The translations under genes and the position numbers were made by a program. From Sanguinoderma infundibulare (lineage: Eukaryota > Basidiomycota > Agaricomycetes > Polyporales > Polyporaceae): DNA of 64,000 nucleotides. The stretch spans positions 3,720,001 to 3,784,000 of the forward strand of contig JAVLRN010000002.1 of the NCBI GenBank assembly GCA_032821775.1, read 5' to 3'. How positions within the stretch are numbered: the first letter of the stretch is position 1; the number at the start of each line of letters is the position of its first letter. Under the pieces are notes generated by a model. It was not told where the DNA came from. It saw only the letters and a program-made list of their open reading frames with translations, and did not search any database. Shown piece by piece: positions 11,798-24,056 of the stretch.

Positions 11798-14197
11798 ATG
11801 ATCTCGTATCTACTGCAAGTCGCCATCATCTCGTTGGCAACGTGGATCCTATGGAAGGTTTTCCGCCCAGTATTCTCCAAGCTTCCTCTCGACAACCTCC
11901 CCGGGCCACCTGCCGAGTCGTTCCTTTTCGGTGAGCTGTTCCACTTTCCTGTTTCGGAAAGACACTAAGACTCGTGAGCACAGGCAACCTTCATCAGGTC
12001 TTGGATATGAATGGTTGGGACTTTTTGAAGAGCTTGGAGTCCTACCTTTCGGTGTGCGTGGTCCACGTCCTGCCCTTTCGGAGATCGTCTCTGACATTCT
12101 GTCCGCTTTAGCACCGCATGCTGTACGTCTGGGACCCGACCGCATTGCACAGCATCATCGTCAAAGATCAACACATCTACGAAGAAGCCGCCTTCGCCAT
12201 TAAGCATGCTGCTTTCCTTTCGCCCGGTTTGTCGCCAATGCTGACCACGTCGTCTAGGTTTAACTTGACTACCTTCGGACCGGGACTCCTCTCCACGCTC
12301 GGTGCGCAGATTAGCTTCCGGGCCGCCGGCTGTGAGATCGCGAGCAGCGCTCACGTTCGCCTGCCTCCACAGGCGATCACCATCGCAAGCAACGCAAGAT
12401 GCTCAACCCCGTGTTCTCCATCGCCCACATGCGGCGCATGATTCCAATCTTCACTGAGGTCGGCCACAAGGTATTTGCCCCCCCCTCCCCCCTCGATGAA
12501 CTTCCGGGGTTGCGCTCACATGGTCGCGCTGGTTGCAGCTGGTGAATGCAGTCGAGTCGCGTGTCAGGCCCAATGGCGATCTCGTCGAGCTTGATATGCT
12601 CGCCTGGATGGGTCGCACCGCCCTTGAACTCATCTGTCAAGCCGGTTTGGGGTACTCGGTCGACCAGCTGGACGCAGACAAGCCCGACGACTTCGCGGAC
12701 GCCGTGAAGGCCTTCGCGTGCGTCCAAGACCTTCCTTTGTTTGCATCGCCACGCTCACTTCTTATCTGCATCTGATAGGCCAACCGTCATGGACATCGTT
12801 TCACTGATCGTCCTGCTTCCATATGTCGCTGAGCTCGGGACGCCCGCATTCCGCCGGTGGGTGATGGACATGCTCCCGCACAGGAACGTTCAGAAGCTGA
12901 AGTCGATCGTCGACCGCCTGCACGAGCGGTCTGTCGAGATCTATCGGACGAAGAAACGCGCGCTGGAGGAGGGCGACGACGCGCTCGCACAGCAGATCGG
13001 CGAAGGGAAGGACCTTATGAGTATTCTCTGTAAGATGCATCCGTGAATCCCTGGAACGTTCCTCACCGTGTTCTGTAGTGAGGGAAAACATGGCTGCGGA
13101 GGAGTCGGATAGGCTGCCCGAGGAAGAGCTTATCGCGCAGATGTCGTAAGTTGCACCAGTCGTTGGCTACCCTCCGGACGGGACTGACCTCTATGGAGAA
13201 CGTTCATCTTCGCGGGGATGGACACCACCTCCAACGCGCTTTGCGTCACCCTGTCCCTGTTGTGTCAGCACCCGGAGGTTCAGGACAAGCTGCGCAACGA
13301 AATATTGGAGGCGTCGAAGGGCGAAGACCTTGGTTATGATGAGCTCGTGTCTCTCCCTTATCTCGACGCTGTCTGCCGAGAAACATTGCGCTTGTAAGTG
13401 CCACTGTACCTGACGCGCTGTGCAGTATACTAACCCATAGTTGGTGTTTACTCGAATAGATACGCACCTGTCCCTCAAGTATTCCGAGAGTAAGTGATCT
13501 GTCTACCGTCATGCTTCCCATTGCATTGACACTGGCGCCTGTGTAAAGGACTCGTAAGGACGCAATCTTACCCTTATCGCAGCCAATCAGAGGCGTGGAC
13601 GGCACGGTGATGCACGAGATATTCGTCCCGAAGGACACTTCCATTGCCGTCGGTATCCTCGCGTCCAATCGCAACAAGGCCATCTGGGGCGAGGACGCAG
13701 AAGAATGGAAGCCTGACCGCTGGCTATCTCCCTTGCCCGACAGCGTCAGCGAGGCACGCGTCCCCGGCATCTATTCGAACCTGTACGTAGAGCTGTCAGC
13801 CTCAGGCCACTTCGCTTTCACGAAGACGCTCACCGCGGTGCTTCCAGGATGACGTTCATCGGAGGCGGGCGCGCATGCATGTAAGTTGCGTTGGAGAGTC
13901 CTTTCAATGGAAGAGCGTTACTAATGCGGCTCTCTATTTTCAGCGGCTTCAAGTTCTCCCAGCTTGAGATGAGTGAGCAGCCATCTCCGTCTCGCAATCG
14001 CCTTCGTCCGATCGCTAATAACCAAACGTTCGACAGAGGTCGTCCTATCGCTCTTACTATCCAAGTTTACGTTTGCATCGTCCGATAAGGAGGTCACCTG
14101 GAACCTGGCTGGTGTGCGCTTCCCGTCCGTTGGCCGCAGCAAGAAACCTTCGATGCCAATGAAGGTCGGGCTGTACAAGGGCCCAATTCCCGCGTAG
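11798..14197 (+). CDS. Cytochrome P450 (second copy), with an eroded splice region
   Basis: The ATG opens a membrane anchor (MISYLLQVAIISLATWILWK) and the hinge LDNLPGPP. Downstream exons carry GNLHQVLDMNGWDFLKSL, LYVWDPTALHSIIVKDQ, DHHRKQRKMLNPVFS, MGRTALELICQAGLGYSV, the I-helix FAGMDTTSNAL, the K-helix ETLR, PDRWLSPLPDS, the heme loop FIGGGRACIGFKFSQLEM and the end VGLYKGPIPA. Phases agree through the second half. Two oddities lie in the 5' half. The intron after YEEAAFAI starts with GC (12204), where the related gene at 62-64 kb has GT. The exon after LKSLESY lacks the usual 'YxGxxKLHG' segment unless it is read past a missing donor, so about a dozen residues are lost or out of frame. It may still encode an enzyme, or may be early in decay. 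Its closest relative here is the P450 at the right edge. Confidence 0.8.
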
Positions 14198-15105
14198 ATG
14201 TTGTTCCTTTCTTGGATCAGTGCCATTTTGCATCGCCTATTCTGTCACTTCATAATAAGGCTGGCTAATGCTTGTACGCAGCTTGGAAATTATCTCAAAG
14301 TCAATGCCTAATATATCATCGTGGGATGTACGATACCAAACCAGCGGACTCGGAGGTCATGCGACCGGTTGGAGCGGGCGTTGGCCCGACGCCTCTTCTC
14401 CCCGCGCAAACTACTCTGCTCCATATTTCTCCACCGGCACCTGCGGTATCACTGATAGACAACCGCCAGTCTCCACGATACTCCCATTCCAGAGTCAGCG
14501 AGCATCCATTACAGCGCTTTGCGTAGCAAGGCCCTGAACACGCCATTTTTATCTCCACAACATGCTGCTGGGCCTCAACCGTCTAGCTCGTTGTGCCATG
14601 GACCATTCCTTGATCTGCGAATTTTTCCTGCGTCGTTTCGGGTACTGGTGCCAAGAAGGAATGGGTGACCCAGCTCCGAATTCAGTCTTTGGAAGCGAGT
14701 TCGCAGGCGCTCGGCCGATGCCGACTCGGATGAAAATCCACAAGGAATTTGCGCAGTGCCACCGTGTTGGTTCGTTTCCGCACCACTTTGCAGCGTTCTT
14801 CCCTCCGAACCAAATCTGACAACGTCCTCCACACAGTTTTTGCACAAACTCACAGAGGTGGGGCTAGACTAACGCTCAGGCCCAGGGTCCCGATCATGCG
14901 TCGACAGGGTCGACGTCTGCGGCCAGAGTCCCCGCTTCCTGTCGCCAAAGTGCTCCCACCTCCGGCGCAATCTTCCAAGAGGCATTACCATGCGTAATTG
15001 CTCGTTCGATGACCGGGTTCAAGGCGCCTAGCGAAGGGCGATAAGACCCAATATTCGACTGTGGACCCCGATCTCCACTCTCGACAGCACACGCCTTCGA
15101 TCGCG
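14198..15105. other. Intergenic between two P450 genes
   Basis: No supported gene. Short frames occur on both strands at 14268-14997, none with recognisable motifs. The segment holds the 3' flank of the second P450 and the promoter of the third. Confidence 0.4.
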
Positions 15106-16889
15106 ATGCCGTACCTTATTCACGCTCTCCTAGCATTCGTCGTAGTCTCCCTGGGTCTGCGACGGCTCTTTGCTGTTCCCAAGGAGCTTCGACACATCCC
15201 TCAAGTCCCCGTTCTCCCCACGTTGTTGAGCTTCGCCCGTTTGGAAGTCGAGGACGCGCGCATCAAGAGGCTCCTCTTGCCTTACGCTCAGCGCGGCCAC
15301 CCTGCGGTTCTCGTGTACTCTCTCGGTCGATGGATCATCCATCTCCTCGACAGCAAGGTATCGTTATCATACGTCTCATTGCTGTGTCCCCAGATCGCTT
15401 ACCAGATGCTTGTCCAGGTTGCAAAGAGCATGGCCGCCGATCTTGAGACGTTTCCCAAGGAGGTCCCGCCGGATGGCCTTCTGCTATGGCGGTTCATTGG
15501 ATTCACCAACGTCATCCTGTCCAACGGCAACATGTGGAAGCGCCACTCGAAAGTCATCAAGACCGCACTCGACCGCAACCTACCCATCGAAGAGTTTGCG
15601 CTCCTCGCCCAGAAGCTCTTCAAGCAGATGGGCAAGGGCGGCCGACTTCACTGGGACGCTCTCACCATGCGCTACACTTTGGATGCCGTCGGTACGTTCT
15701 TCCCGTTTGCATTTTTCCATGGCATTAATAACATTGCTGACGACGCCTGCTCCAGGTACCACGGCGCTTGGACATGACTTCAACGCCATCGGCGACCCGA
15801 ACAGTCCATTTGTGAAGAAATACAACCACGTCATGGACAGCATCGCCAACCCTGCCTACCTCGCATTCCCGAAACTCGAACGCCTACTTCCTCGGACTGG
15901 GACCATTAAAGCCATCGACGATCTCGTCAATGCATTCCGCGACCTTCTCGAGCTTAAGAAGACGAATCCCGGAAACGATATGCTCACCTACATGCTCGAG
16001 GACAAAGGTACGTCTTACATGGCGCGTATGATTACAGGGTCGATTCTGAGTGATTTTTCAGAGATGACAGACGTAGAGTTCCGTGATAACATGGTCGTCT
16101 TCTTCATTGCCGGTCACGTGAGTCATGACATCCTCTCTCACGAGCCTTACGCTCCGTCTCACCGCCCACCATCATGATGCTACCCAGGACACCACTGCAG
16201 GCGCCATGTCCTCGCTCTGCTACTATATGGCGCTCTATCCCGAGGTACAAGCCCGCGCCCGGGCAGAAGTGCGCGCCGCGATGAAGGACAACAAGACGGG
16301 CCTCCCGACCCTGGACGAGCTGCGGGCGATGCCTTTCCTCCAGGCGTGCATCCGCGAGTCGCTGCGCATAAACACTCCGATCACGTTCGTCGTCCCCCGC
16401 GCCGCGACGCGCGATGCGCGCCTCATGAGCTCGACTGGGCAGGAACTGTTGATCCCGCAAGGCGCCTCTGTCATCCCCAACATCACGTCCATTCACTACC
16501 GGGAAGACTACTGGCCGGGCGCCACGAAGTTCAACCCGGACCGCTTCATGGGCCTGAGCGAGGGCCAGGAGAAGGAATACGACGCGTCGCAGTGGCTCCC
16601 GTTCATGCTCGGCCCCCGGCAGTGCCCCGCCCGGTAAGTGATCATCGTCCAGGTTGTGGTTTGTGGTTGCGAGCTGTCAATATGGCGGATACTGATGTAA
16701 GCTGACGTGGATAGGAATTTCGCCATGTACGAGATGCGGACGCTGGGCGCGATGCTCCTGAACGAGTGGGAGTGGACGCTGCCGGCGGACTCGCCGCATC
16801 GCGAGTTCATCAGGAACGGGTTCTCGCCGTTCGCGCTGTCGCTTCCGAAGGACCTCTTCCTCGATTTCAAGCCGTGCGTCCGCGCCTAA
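15106..16889 (+). CDS. Cytochrome P450 (third, different family)
   Basis: Six exons (15106-15357, 15394-15691, 15756-16007, 16062-16117, 16188-16633, 16715-16889) join in phase to 492 aa. The start is the ATG at 15106 (MPYLIHALLAFVVVSLGLRR); the frame extends upstream only through a GTG codon. The hinge reads IPQVPVLPTLL. The C-helix region is GNMWKRHSKVIKTAL, the I-helix FFIAGHDTTAG, the K-helix ESLR, the PERF region FNPDRFMG and the heme loop FMLGPRQCPA, with Ala in place of the last Gly, which is tolerated in many P450s. Sequence and intron positions differ from the other three P450s, so it belongs to another family. It lies 1.7 kb from the terpene cyclase on the same strand and is the nearest candidate tailoring oxidase. 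Confidence 0.9.
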
Positions 16890-18614
16890 GCGTGACCAAG
16901 AGCCGAGGGAATTCGGAAGGCGTGAAGGGTGGTGCGGATGCAATTAGACTGTTGGGTAGACGATGCGATGCGATACGTGCTCTGTGTATGTATGTCGAAT
17001 ATTACTACTACCTTATTGCGCTCGTACTGCGTCAACAGTGCGCTTTCAGCTGGTCAACGTGCGTCCCGTCTTCAAACGATACGCCGGCTATACTAAAGGG
17101 ATTTTCTGAAACACAGGGAGCCCGAGAGTCAATGACTTCAGGTCCCCGCATGTGACCGGTTCGTCAGCCGGGGTCGCTAAAATCTGCCCCACTGTGGGCT
17201 CGATCACCTTTTCGGCCGTAAAACATACGTACTAGTTCCGGTCCAGTTGGTGAACGCGAACATATCAGCACACATAGGTCAACGCGCCAATACAGCGATT
17301 CGCCGAAACGCCTCAACATCTCCACCAGAATTGCGTCAATCATCGGGCATGGCATCTCGTGTACGCTCGCCCTCGAACTCACCGGATTCTGGGAGGCTCG
17401 GGAGTTGTGCCGCGAGCGCCACGCGCAGTCGGGAGCGAGAACGCAGACAGACGGAAATATCAATCATGATTGCTGTGGGAGAAGATAATTTTCGACAGGT
17501 GGCTCAGCTACTGAGCTACCTCAAACGTCGGTGGTAGTCGCAGTGTACGGTGAGATCCTTGAGTGGAGATAGGTATAACTCGAACCCCGGACAAACGGGC
17601 GACTCGTCGAAGTCGGACCCATAGTGACTAGTACACTGCTCGGTGCCTTGTAAAGCGCTCCGGAATGTTCCCACTCTAGTCGGGGACGATTCATTATTAA
17701 ATTGGCCAATCAGGGACAGTCGGTTGCCCTCGATAAGACTGGGATGAGAGAAACGTAACGTGTGGATGATACTTAGAGCCTGGGACAGTACTGGTCTCCG
17801 ACCCTGTTGAAGGCTTGAAACGTACACGTCGTGAGCGACATGTTTAGAGTAGACTGCGGGGCGTTTAAAGGACGTTTTCACTTCCAGGAAGTGGGAATTG
17901 CACCAGCGCGCCGTGCCGATTGGCACCGGAGATGTACCGTGAGCGCATGGGGGCAGGGTGCGGAGGGCCGCTAGTAATAATGCTTAGGTTCAGTCGCCTA
18001 TTAAGGGAATCACGATCGGATCGGAGAAGTCCGCGTCCAGGTCCCAAACCTTGGATGCGACCTGGCGCCTGATACGCCGTAACCTCTCCATTGCTTCCCC
18101 TCCATCCCATCCTTCTCCTCCGTTCCTGCCTTCAATTATACTCGTCACTGACACCAGTATCACTGCCACCGCTGTCCAAAAAGGGCTGCCTTCCAAGGAC
18201 GGGGCGCACACAACTGACACAAGGTTGCAACCGCGATTCCACCACGGTCCGCACCCGTGGAGCCGGACTGCAGTCCCAGTCCCAACGGATGAGCGCGCGG
18301 CTGTTCCGTAACATGAATGGTTGACAGATCTGCGAGAAGGGACCGACATTCGACTTTGCCGCGCTAGGTAACACGGATGGCCGGCCTCAAATCGGGACAC
18401 TGATACGGTAAACCCTCGTCTTTTGCGTCCTACATGGCTGTCCTCCGCCGCAGGAGCGCCGTAGCGATACTTATTTCTTACGATCATTGTCAGACAAACT
18501 CTGCGAACCGGCTCTGTATTTATGGGGCTTGGCCGACCGCTGGAAGAACGTCGAACCCCACGATCGTCCCCCCAACCCCCACTCCTAAGCTTGCGCCGTC
18601 GCTAGCGTTCAACC
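16890..18614. other. Intergenic upstream of the terpene cyclase
   Basis: No gene supported. At 17499-17521 there is a short inverted repeat (10-base arms with one mismatch, 3-base loop). A TATA-like TATTTAT at 18517-18523, about 90 bases before the cyclase ATG, is a plausible core promoter, followed by a C-rich leader. Confidence 0.4.
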
Positions 18615-20313
18615 ATGTCCTCCTCCACAGAAACGTCTTCTATCGTCTCTCGCGGATCCTCGCCATCATACTCTGGAAACAGCACTCGTTCTTCATCACC
18701 CACTTCCTCCCTTACCTCCGTCGGCTCACTTAATCCCCCTTGCTCACGCCCTCAATGTGACTGCATCATATTCGACCTCGGTGACGTCCTCTTCACTTGG
18801 TCCGCTGAGACAAACACCTCCATCTCGCCCAAAATCCTCCACAAAATCCTGCGTTCTGCCGCCTGGTTCGAGTATGAGAAGGGCAACCTCGGTGAGGACG
18901 AGTGCTATGCGCTTGTCGCCCGCGAATGCTCTCTCGACAAGTCCGACGTCGCCGCTGCTTTCCGCGCCGCTCGGGTTTCGCTCCAGGCCAATCCGGCCAT
19001 GATCCGGCTTCTCCACGAACTCAAGTCGACCACAGGGGTCCGCATGTTCGCGATGTCCAACATCTCCGCACCCGACTTCGAAGTTCTGCGCCACAAGGGG
19101 CGTCCCGAAGACTGGGCTCTCTTCGAGCGCGTCTTCACCTCCGCCGAGGCCGGCGAGCGTAAACCGAACCTCGGTTACTATCGCTACGTCTTGGAGGCCA
19201 CCAGTATCGATCCCCGTCGTACCGCCTTTGTCGACGACAAGCTCGAGAACGTCGTCACCGCCAAGTCGCTCGGGCTCAAGGGAGTCATCTTCACGTCTTT
19301 CGCGGACGTCGAACGCGAACTCAGGGCTCTCGTGCGGGATCCCATCGCGGACGGAGAGGCTTACCTGTGCAAGAACGCCAAGCAGATGAAGTCCGTGACG
19401 GACTCGGGCGTCGTCCTCGAGGAGAACTTTGGCCAGCTCCTCATTCTCGAGGCGACGAGAAATCCGGACCTCGTGGATTACGTCAAGTACCAGCGTCTCA
19501 GCAACTTCTTCAAAAGTAAGCGTCAACGTCGGGTGTTTTGCTGCGCGAACGTTCGTGCTCACGACTCGGACATTTTTTGCAGCGGGCGGCGTCCTGACTA
19601 CGACGGCCTTCCCATGCGACCTCGACACGACGTCCATTGCGTGCACCATATCAGATCACCTTACATCAGACGTAAAGAATGACATCATGGACGAGATTCT
19701 GACGCTCAAGAACAAGGACGGCATCGTGCAGACCTACTTCGACCGGACGCGGCCCCGCATCGGTAAGTCAGAAGACGCTCTATCGCGGAGCCGAACAGGC
19801 GTGCTAAATCCACACGTAACAGATCCCGTGGTCTGCGTCAACGTGTTGACCCTCTTCCACGCAAACGGACGCGGGCACGAACTCGCCGAGACGTTCAGCT
19901 GGGTGTACGACGTGCTCAAGAACCGGGCATTCGCCGACGGCACGCTCTACTACTGCGGCCCCGACACCTTCTTCTACTTCCTCTCCCGCCTTCTCTCCGT
20001 CTCGATCGCCGCCCGCCAGCGGTTCGGGCCCCTTCTCGCGAAGCGCGTCTCCGAGTATTTTGGGGCCCCCGGAGATGCGCTCGCGCTGGCCATGCGCGTC
20101 TACACGGCGGCTGCGGTGGACTTGTTAGATACGCGGGACTACGAACGCCTGATCTCGATGCAGGAGGCGGACGGGTCATGGCCGATGGGGTGGATTTACA
20201 AGTATGGGTCGTCAGCGATCCTGATCGGCAACACGGGGCTGACCACAGCCATCGCCGTGCTGGCGGTGAGGAAGTACAGGCAGCTGGAGGAGACGCTGCG
20301 TTCCTTTGACTGA
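18615..20313 (+). CDS. HAD-phosphatase/class II terpene cyclase, drimane-synthase type
   Basis: Three exons (18615-19515, 19583-19762, 19823-20313) join in phase to 523 aa. After a Ser-rich leader of about 45 residues, a HAD-like domain begins with IIFDLGDVLF (Asp at residue 54) and continues with MFAMSNIS and FVDDKLENVVTAKSLGLKG. The DDKLE there (about residues 207-211) is the DDxxE motif of this family. The C-terminal half is a terpene-cyclase fold with PCDLDTTSIA (DxDTT, about residues 313-317), the proton-donor motif of class II cyclisation, and a QW-like EADGSWPMGW. This combination is that of AstC of Aspergillus oryzae and of polypore drimenol/albicanol-type synthases (recalled from the literature), which cyclise farnesyl diphosphate and remove phosphate. 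A bicyclic drimane alcohol or its phosphate is the expected product; the exact one cannot be read from sequence. No signal peptide; probably cytosolic. Confidence 0.85.
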
Positions 20314-22899
20314 GGCTCGGGCTCGGGTGGCTTCTGACTGACACTTTAGAGAAACTTAAATTAAGGGTTAGATTTCTCTCACAGTTTGCTTCGCTCTCCT
20401 GCATTGGCTGTTCCCAGCTGCCTCGATGTACTAGTAGACCCTGACTATGCCGCACGACCCCTCTCGCATCAGCTATCTTGTATCCCATAGTCGGTTCAAT
20501 TCATGTGTTTTGGGTTATCAGTGCTTGCGCGCGATCTTCCCCCATCTGTCCGAGGCGAGTGCGCAGACTCGTGTAGGCCACTTTCAGAACCTACACCGTC
20601 GGAATTAAAATCAAATCGCACGCGACGAAAGACGCGATAATTCAACCCCCGAACGCCCACTTCCTACGACCCTAGACTGTACGTCATCCCCGCAGTCAAA
20701 CACATAGGCTTTCCGCGACCATAATGATTGTCGGTCCGGATGCCACAATTCGTTGGAAATTCGGGATCTGGGCGTGCTCAATTGCCCGATTGCGTATATG
20801 AGCAGCGTATAAAATTCATAGAAAGAATCGAGGCTCTCGGAACGCTACGATAGTATGCACACTGAGGGTTGGAGAAATTCGGAGCACTCGAAACATTCCC
20901 AATTAGCCTCGAAAGTTACGACCACAGAGTACACGAAGGCTCTTGCTTGTGTAGGATCGCACGGGCTAATCCGCTCGTCACCCTAAAACTCTGAGCCATC
21001 GTCTGCGAACGAGCAAGAAGCCGTCTCGGTAGATCGTCTTCTTGAGCGTCCCCGGACCAAGGCGGTGCGCCGCACGTTCGCCCCAGTGAAGCTGGCGGCT
21101 TTAATTTCCCGCCGTTCAGGTAATGCTTGTTAGCGAAGTCAGTCGGGGATCAAGGGAAGCGTAATAAGCAGTGCTGCGTACCTCGTTCAGGGCAATGGAT
21201 ACATAGGGTTCTCTGGGGCTCAGGCGCGATCCGGGGCGGGTTGTGCTGGGCGGCAGTGATCTCTTCGATGGCGCTCCCCCGGGATTCCACCTAGAGAAGA
21301 AGCTGTTAAACCAAGGCGTCCAGCCACACTAGATGAAGGGCGTAGAAACCAGCGGAATCGGAGGCCACTACATCTTCGGCGCGAACATGCCTTGCACAGT
21401 CTCAGCCCCACTGGATTCCACCGATGCCTCAACCTCGACCTCAAAGATGCCGCGAAGAATGAGGCCAAGCCCACCCTTTCGAAGACCACTGTGTACGGTC
21501 GGGACTCGGGGACCATACCTCGGTCGGGCAAGGATCCCCGGTTCGAAGCCATAGAGGATGACCGGCTTTGCCAGCTCCAGTGAAAGCGTGCGAGCCGACG
21601 ACACCAGTAACTGTGACGCGATCTGGTAAGCTGTGACGGTTGCACGCATGGGGATACAGTGATAGTTAACCACTGAAATGAACAACGACGGACAGAAGGA
21701 GCGCTCACATTATTCGCCGTGGGCCTAAACTTGATCGCAGCTGATGAAACGAATGGGAGGTGCGGATGACGTTACACTCCCAATTATCGCTTATCTTGCC
21801 GCCTGGCAGATGGCGCTCCAGAGAAGATCAAAGGCGCTATCTTCAGCCGCCGCACGTAAAATGGCGTTGGAATGTGCACGGATGGAATGGAGTCCGGATG
21901 GTACGACGTCGCAGACCGACTGGAAAAACTGCGTGATTGGAGCGTTCCACTTGGAAGGGGAAGGGAAGGCCAACGGACGTGCACTGGCAGTTTGTACGAG
22001 CGGCAGTAGGGCCGGCGGACGCACCTAGAGGGGTGATGAAGACCACAGAAAGGGGGGAAACGGGAAACACGAGGACCAAGTTAGCCGCGCAGTAGGCGGT
22101 TAGAACGCTCCAGCGATGGAGCTTCGACTTGAATTTGTTCCTTTGGCAGTTGTATAGCACGACCGTAGAATGCGCGCATACAAACTAAATCGTCGTGGAC
22201 TGGTGTGCAAAATGCATAGTCCGCCGTTGCAAACGTTGTCCTTTGACTATGTTTCGCGGAGTGTACATGGTGACCTACAGGTCGTTCAGTGGCAGGCATG
22301 ATGAGCGCTACAGTAAAATCATCACCTGGAATGGCTCGAGAGACCCTGAGTAGTTCCATGCCTGCTGTCTGTGCAGATCGTCCTGTCGAGGGACAGGAAT
22401 AGCTACGGACATGCTGCAGGCGCAAGGGCCGGACAATGCCAGACTGGAGACGCCCAGTGATGATTCCCGATCGGACCCGCGTCGGACTCGACAACACACC
22501 ATAGCGTCGCTAGTTAGTTTCTCAAACCATCCCTCCACGCCCTCGAGTGCGATTTTGTCGTTACCAGACCGGCCGTGATCAATGCATTGGACGCTTGAGT
22601 CCGATTGCCGACAGGCGCGCTCTCTCTCTCTGTCTCCCATCCATTCACGTTCACATTTAGCTATTCGTGCCGCCGCAATCCAGCAACTCCTACTTCTGCA
22701 TCCTAGTCTCCGATCGGCATGCGAATGCGCCGCATCCTCCACTCAGTCGCTCCGTCCGGGAATAGCACTGACGTATGAAGAGCTTCCAGTTCTTCGTCAC
22801 TTGTCTAGATAAACCCCCCTTTCTGGCGCTCTTCGTTTCCTCATCGTCCTCCGAGTCCTCCTCCAAGCCTCCGTACACTTCACTCGATCTCATCTCACG
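20314..22899. other. Intergenic between cyclase and SDR
   Basis: About 2.6 kb without a supported gene. Frames at 21220-21708 and 21744-22497 occur on both strands and show no family motif. A CT-dinucleotide run near 22620 and CT-rich sequence up to 22899 look like the leader of the SDR gene. Confidence 0.4.
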
Positions 22900-24056
22900 A
22901 TGTCTGGCTCCCCTGTTTGGATCAGTGAGTTAGACTGTGTGACCTAAATGTTACGTCCTGCTAACCCTTGCTCGTTTTTAGTCACTGGAACCTCTGGCGG
23001 CATCGGCCTCGCGACAACCGAGGAAGTGCTCCGCGCAGGCGAGCGCGTCGCCGCCATCACCCGCAAGGCGTCTTCCTTGGCCAAGCTCGCCGAAAAGTAC
23101 AATGCGGAGCGCTTGCTCGTCGTCGAGTTCGACGTCGGCAACCCTTCTCACTCGGCCCCAGCGCTCATCGAGAAGGTTTACGCCCACTTCGGCCGCATCG
23201 ATGTTCTCATCAATTCGGCTGGATACGGACTGAATGCCGTCGTCGAGAGCACCACCGACGAGCAGGCACGCGCACAGTTGGAAGTCAACTTTTGGGGTCC
23301 TGTAAGGCTGAGCCGCGAGGTGAGCTGTGCGCTAAGAGCACGTCATCTATCCTTCGTCGCTCATCCATTCCCCGCACTGTTCCCAGGCCGTCAAGCACTT
23401 CCGCGAGCACAACCCACCCTCCCAGGGCGGTCGCATCCTCAACATTTCTTCTGTCGGCGGCTTCTCTTCTAACGCCACCCTCGCGTTCTATTCTGCGAGC
23501 AAGTTCGGTAAGCAGCTTCGAGTCTTTGTGTACAACCCGCGTCTGAGCTCTATGGGCGCAGCCTTGGAGGGCTTCTCCGAGGGCCTTCACAAGGAGATGG
23601 ACGCCAAGTGGAACATTAAAGTCATCACCGTCCAGCCTGGAGGCGTCCGGACCGAGTGGGCGAAGAGCAGCATGATCGAAGTGCCCTTCCCGCCCGCCTA
23701 CGCCGACCCTGAAGGTCCTTTGGCAAAGTTCCGGACCCTTGTGCGGGACACCCCGGCCATGAACGACACGAACAAGGGTGCGTGTCCTGTTGTCCGCATA
23801 TGTGACGTGGGCCACGCATTGACGATTCATCGGTGATTCAGTCGGTCGCGCGCTCGTCAAGATCGCGAAGGAGGCCAACCCGCCCCTCAGGATTCCCCTT
23901 GGCCCCGACTCGCAGTTCTTGATCAAGGGGAAACTGCAGGAGATCGGCAAGGAGGTTGACGCGTGGGACGAGCTCACGCTCTCCGTCACTGCGGACGACT
24001 CCGACCCCAACTACTTCAAGAAGCTCAACGTCGTGACCGAGGCTGGAAAGGCCTAA
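22900..24056 (+). CDS. Short-chain dehydrogenase/reductase
   Basis: Five exons (22900-22924, 22982-23319, 23387-23507, 23562-23777, 23842-24056) join in phase to 304 aa. The first exon is only 25 bases (MSGSPVWI) and runs into ITGTSGGIG, the TGxxxGIG cofactor loop of classical SDRs. Further marks are EFDVGN, the NSAGYG motif (N-S-A-G in place of NNAG) and the catalytic YSASK, split from its last part by an intron just after F. The C-terminal part, with VQPGGVRTEWA and a variable substrate lobe, fits NAD(P)-dependent oxidoreductases that interconvert alcohols and ketones or aldehydes. It lies 2.6 kb downstream of the terpene cyclase on the same strand, so oxidation of a terpene alcohol is an attractive but unproven role. 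No signal peptide. Confidence 0.9.

Noticed and set aside
17499..17640. Short hairpin and a TTCGAGT-like stretch suggesting a tRNA
   Set aside because: No pairing of the T-arm and no acceptor stem or D-arm could be built.
18744..19649. 301-codon minus-strand frame opposite the terpene cyclase
   Set aside because: It is the antisense shadow of the GC-rich cyclase exon; the plus strand has clear domain motifs and splice sites.
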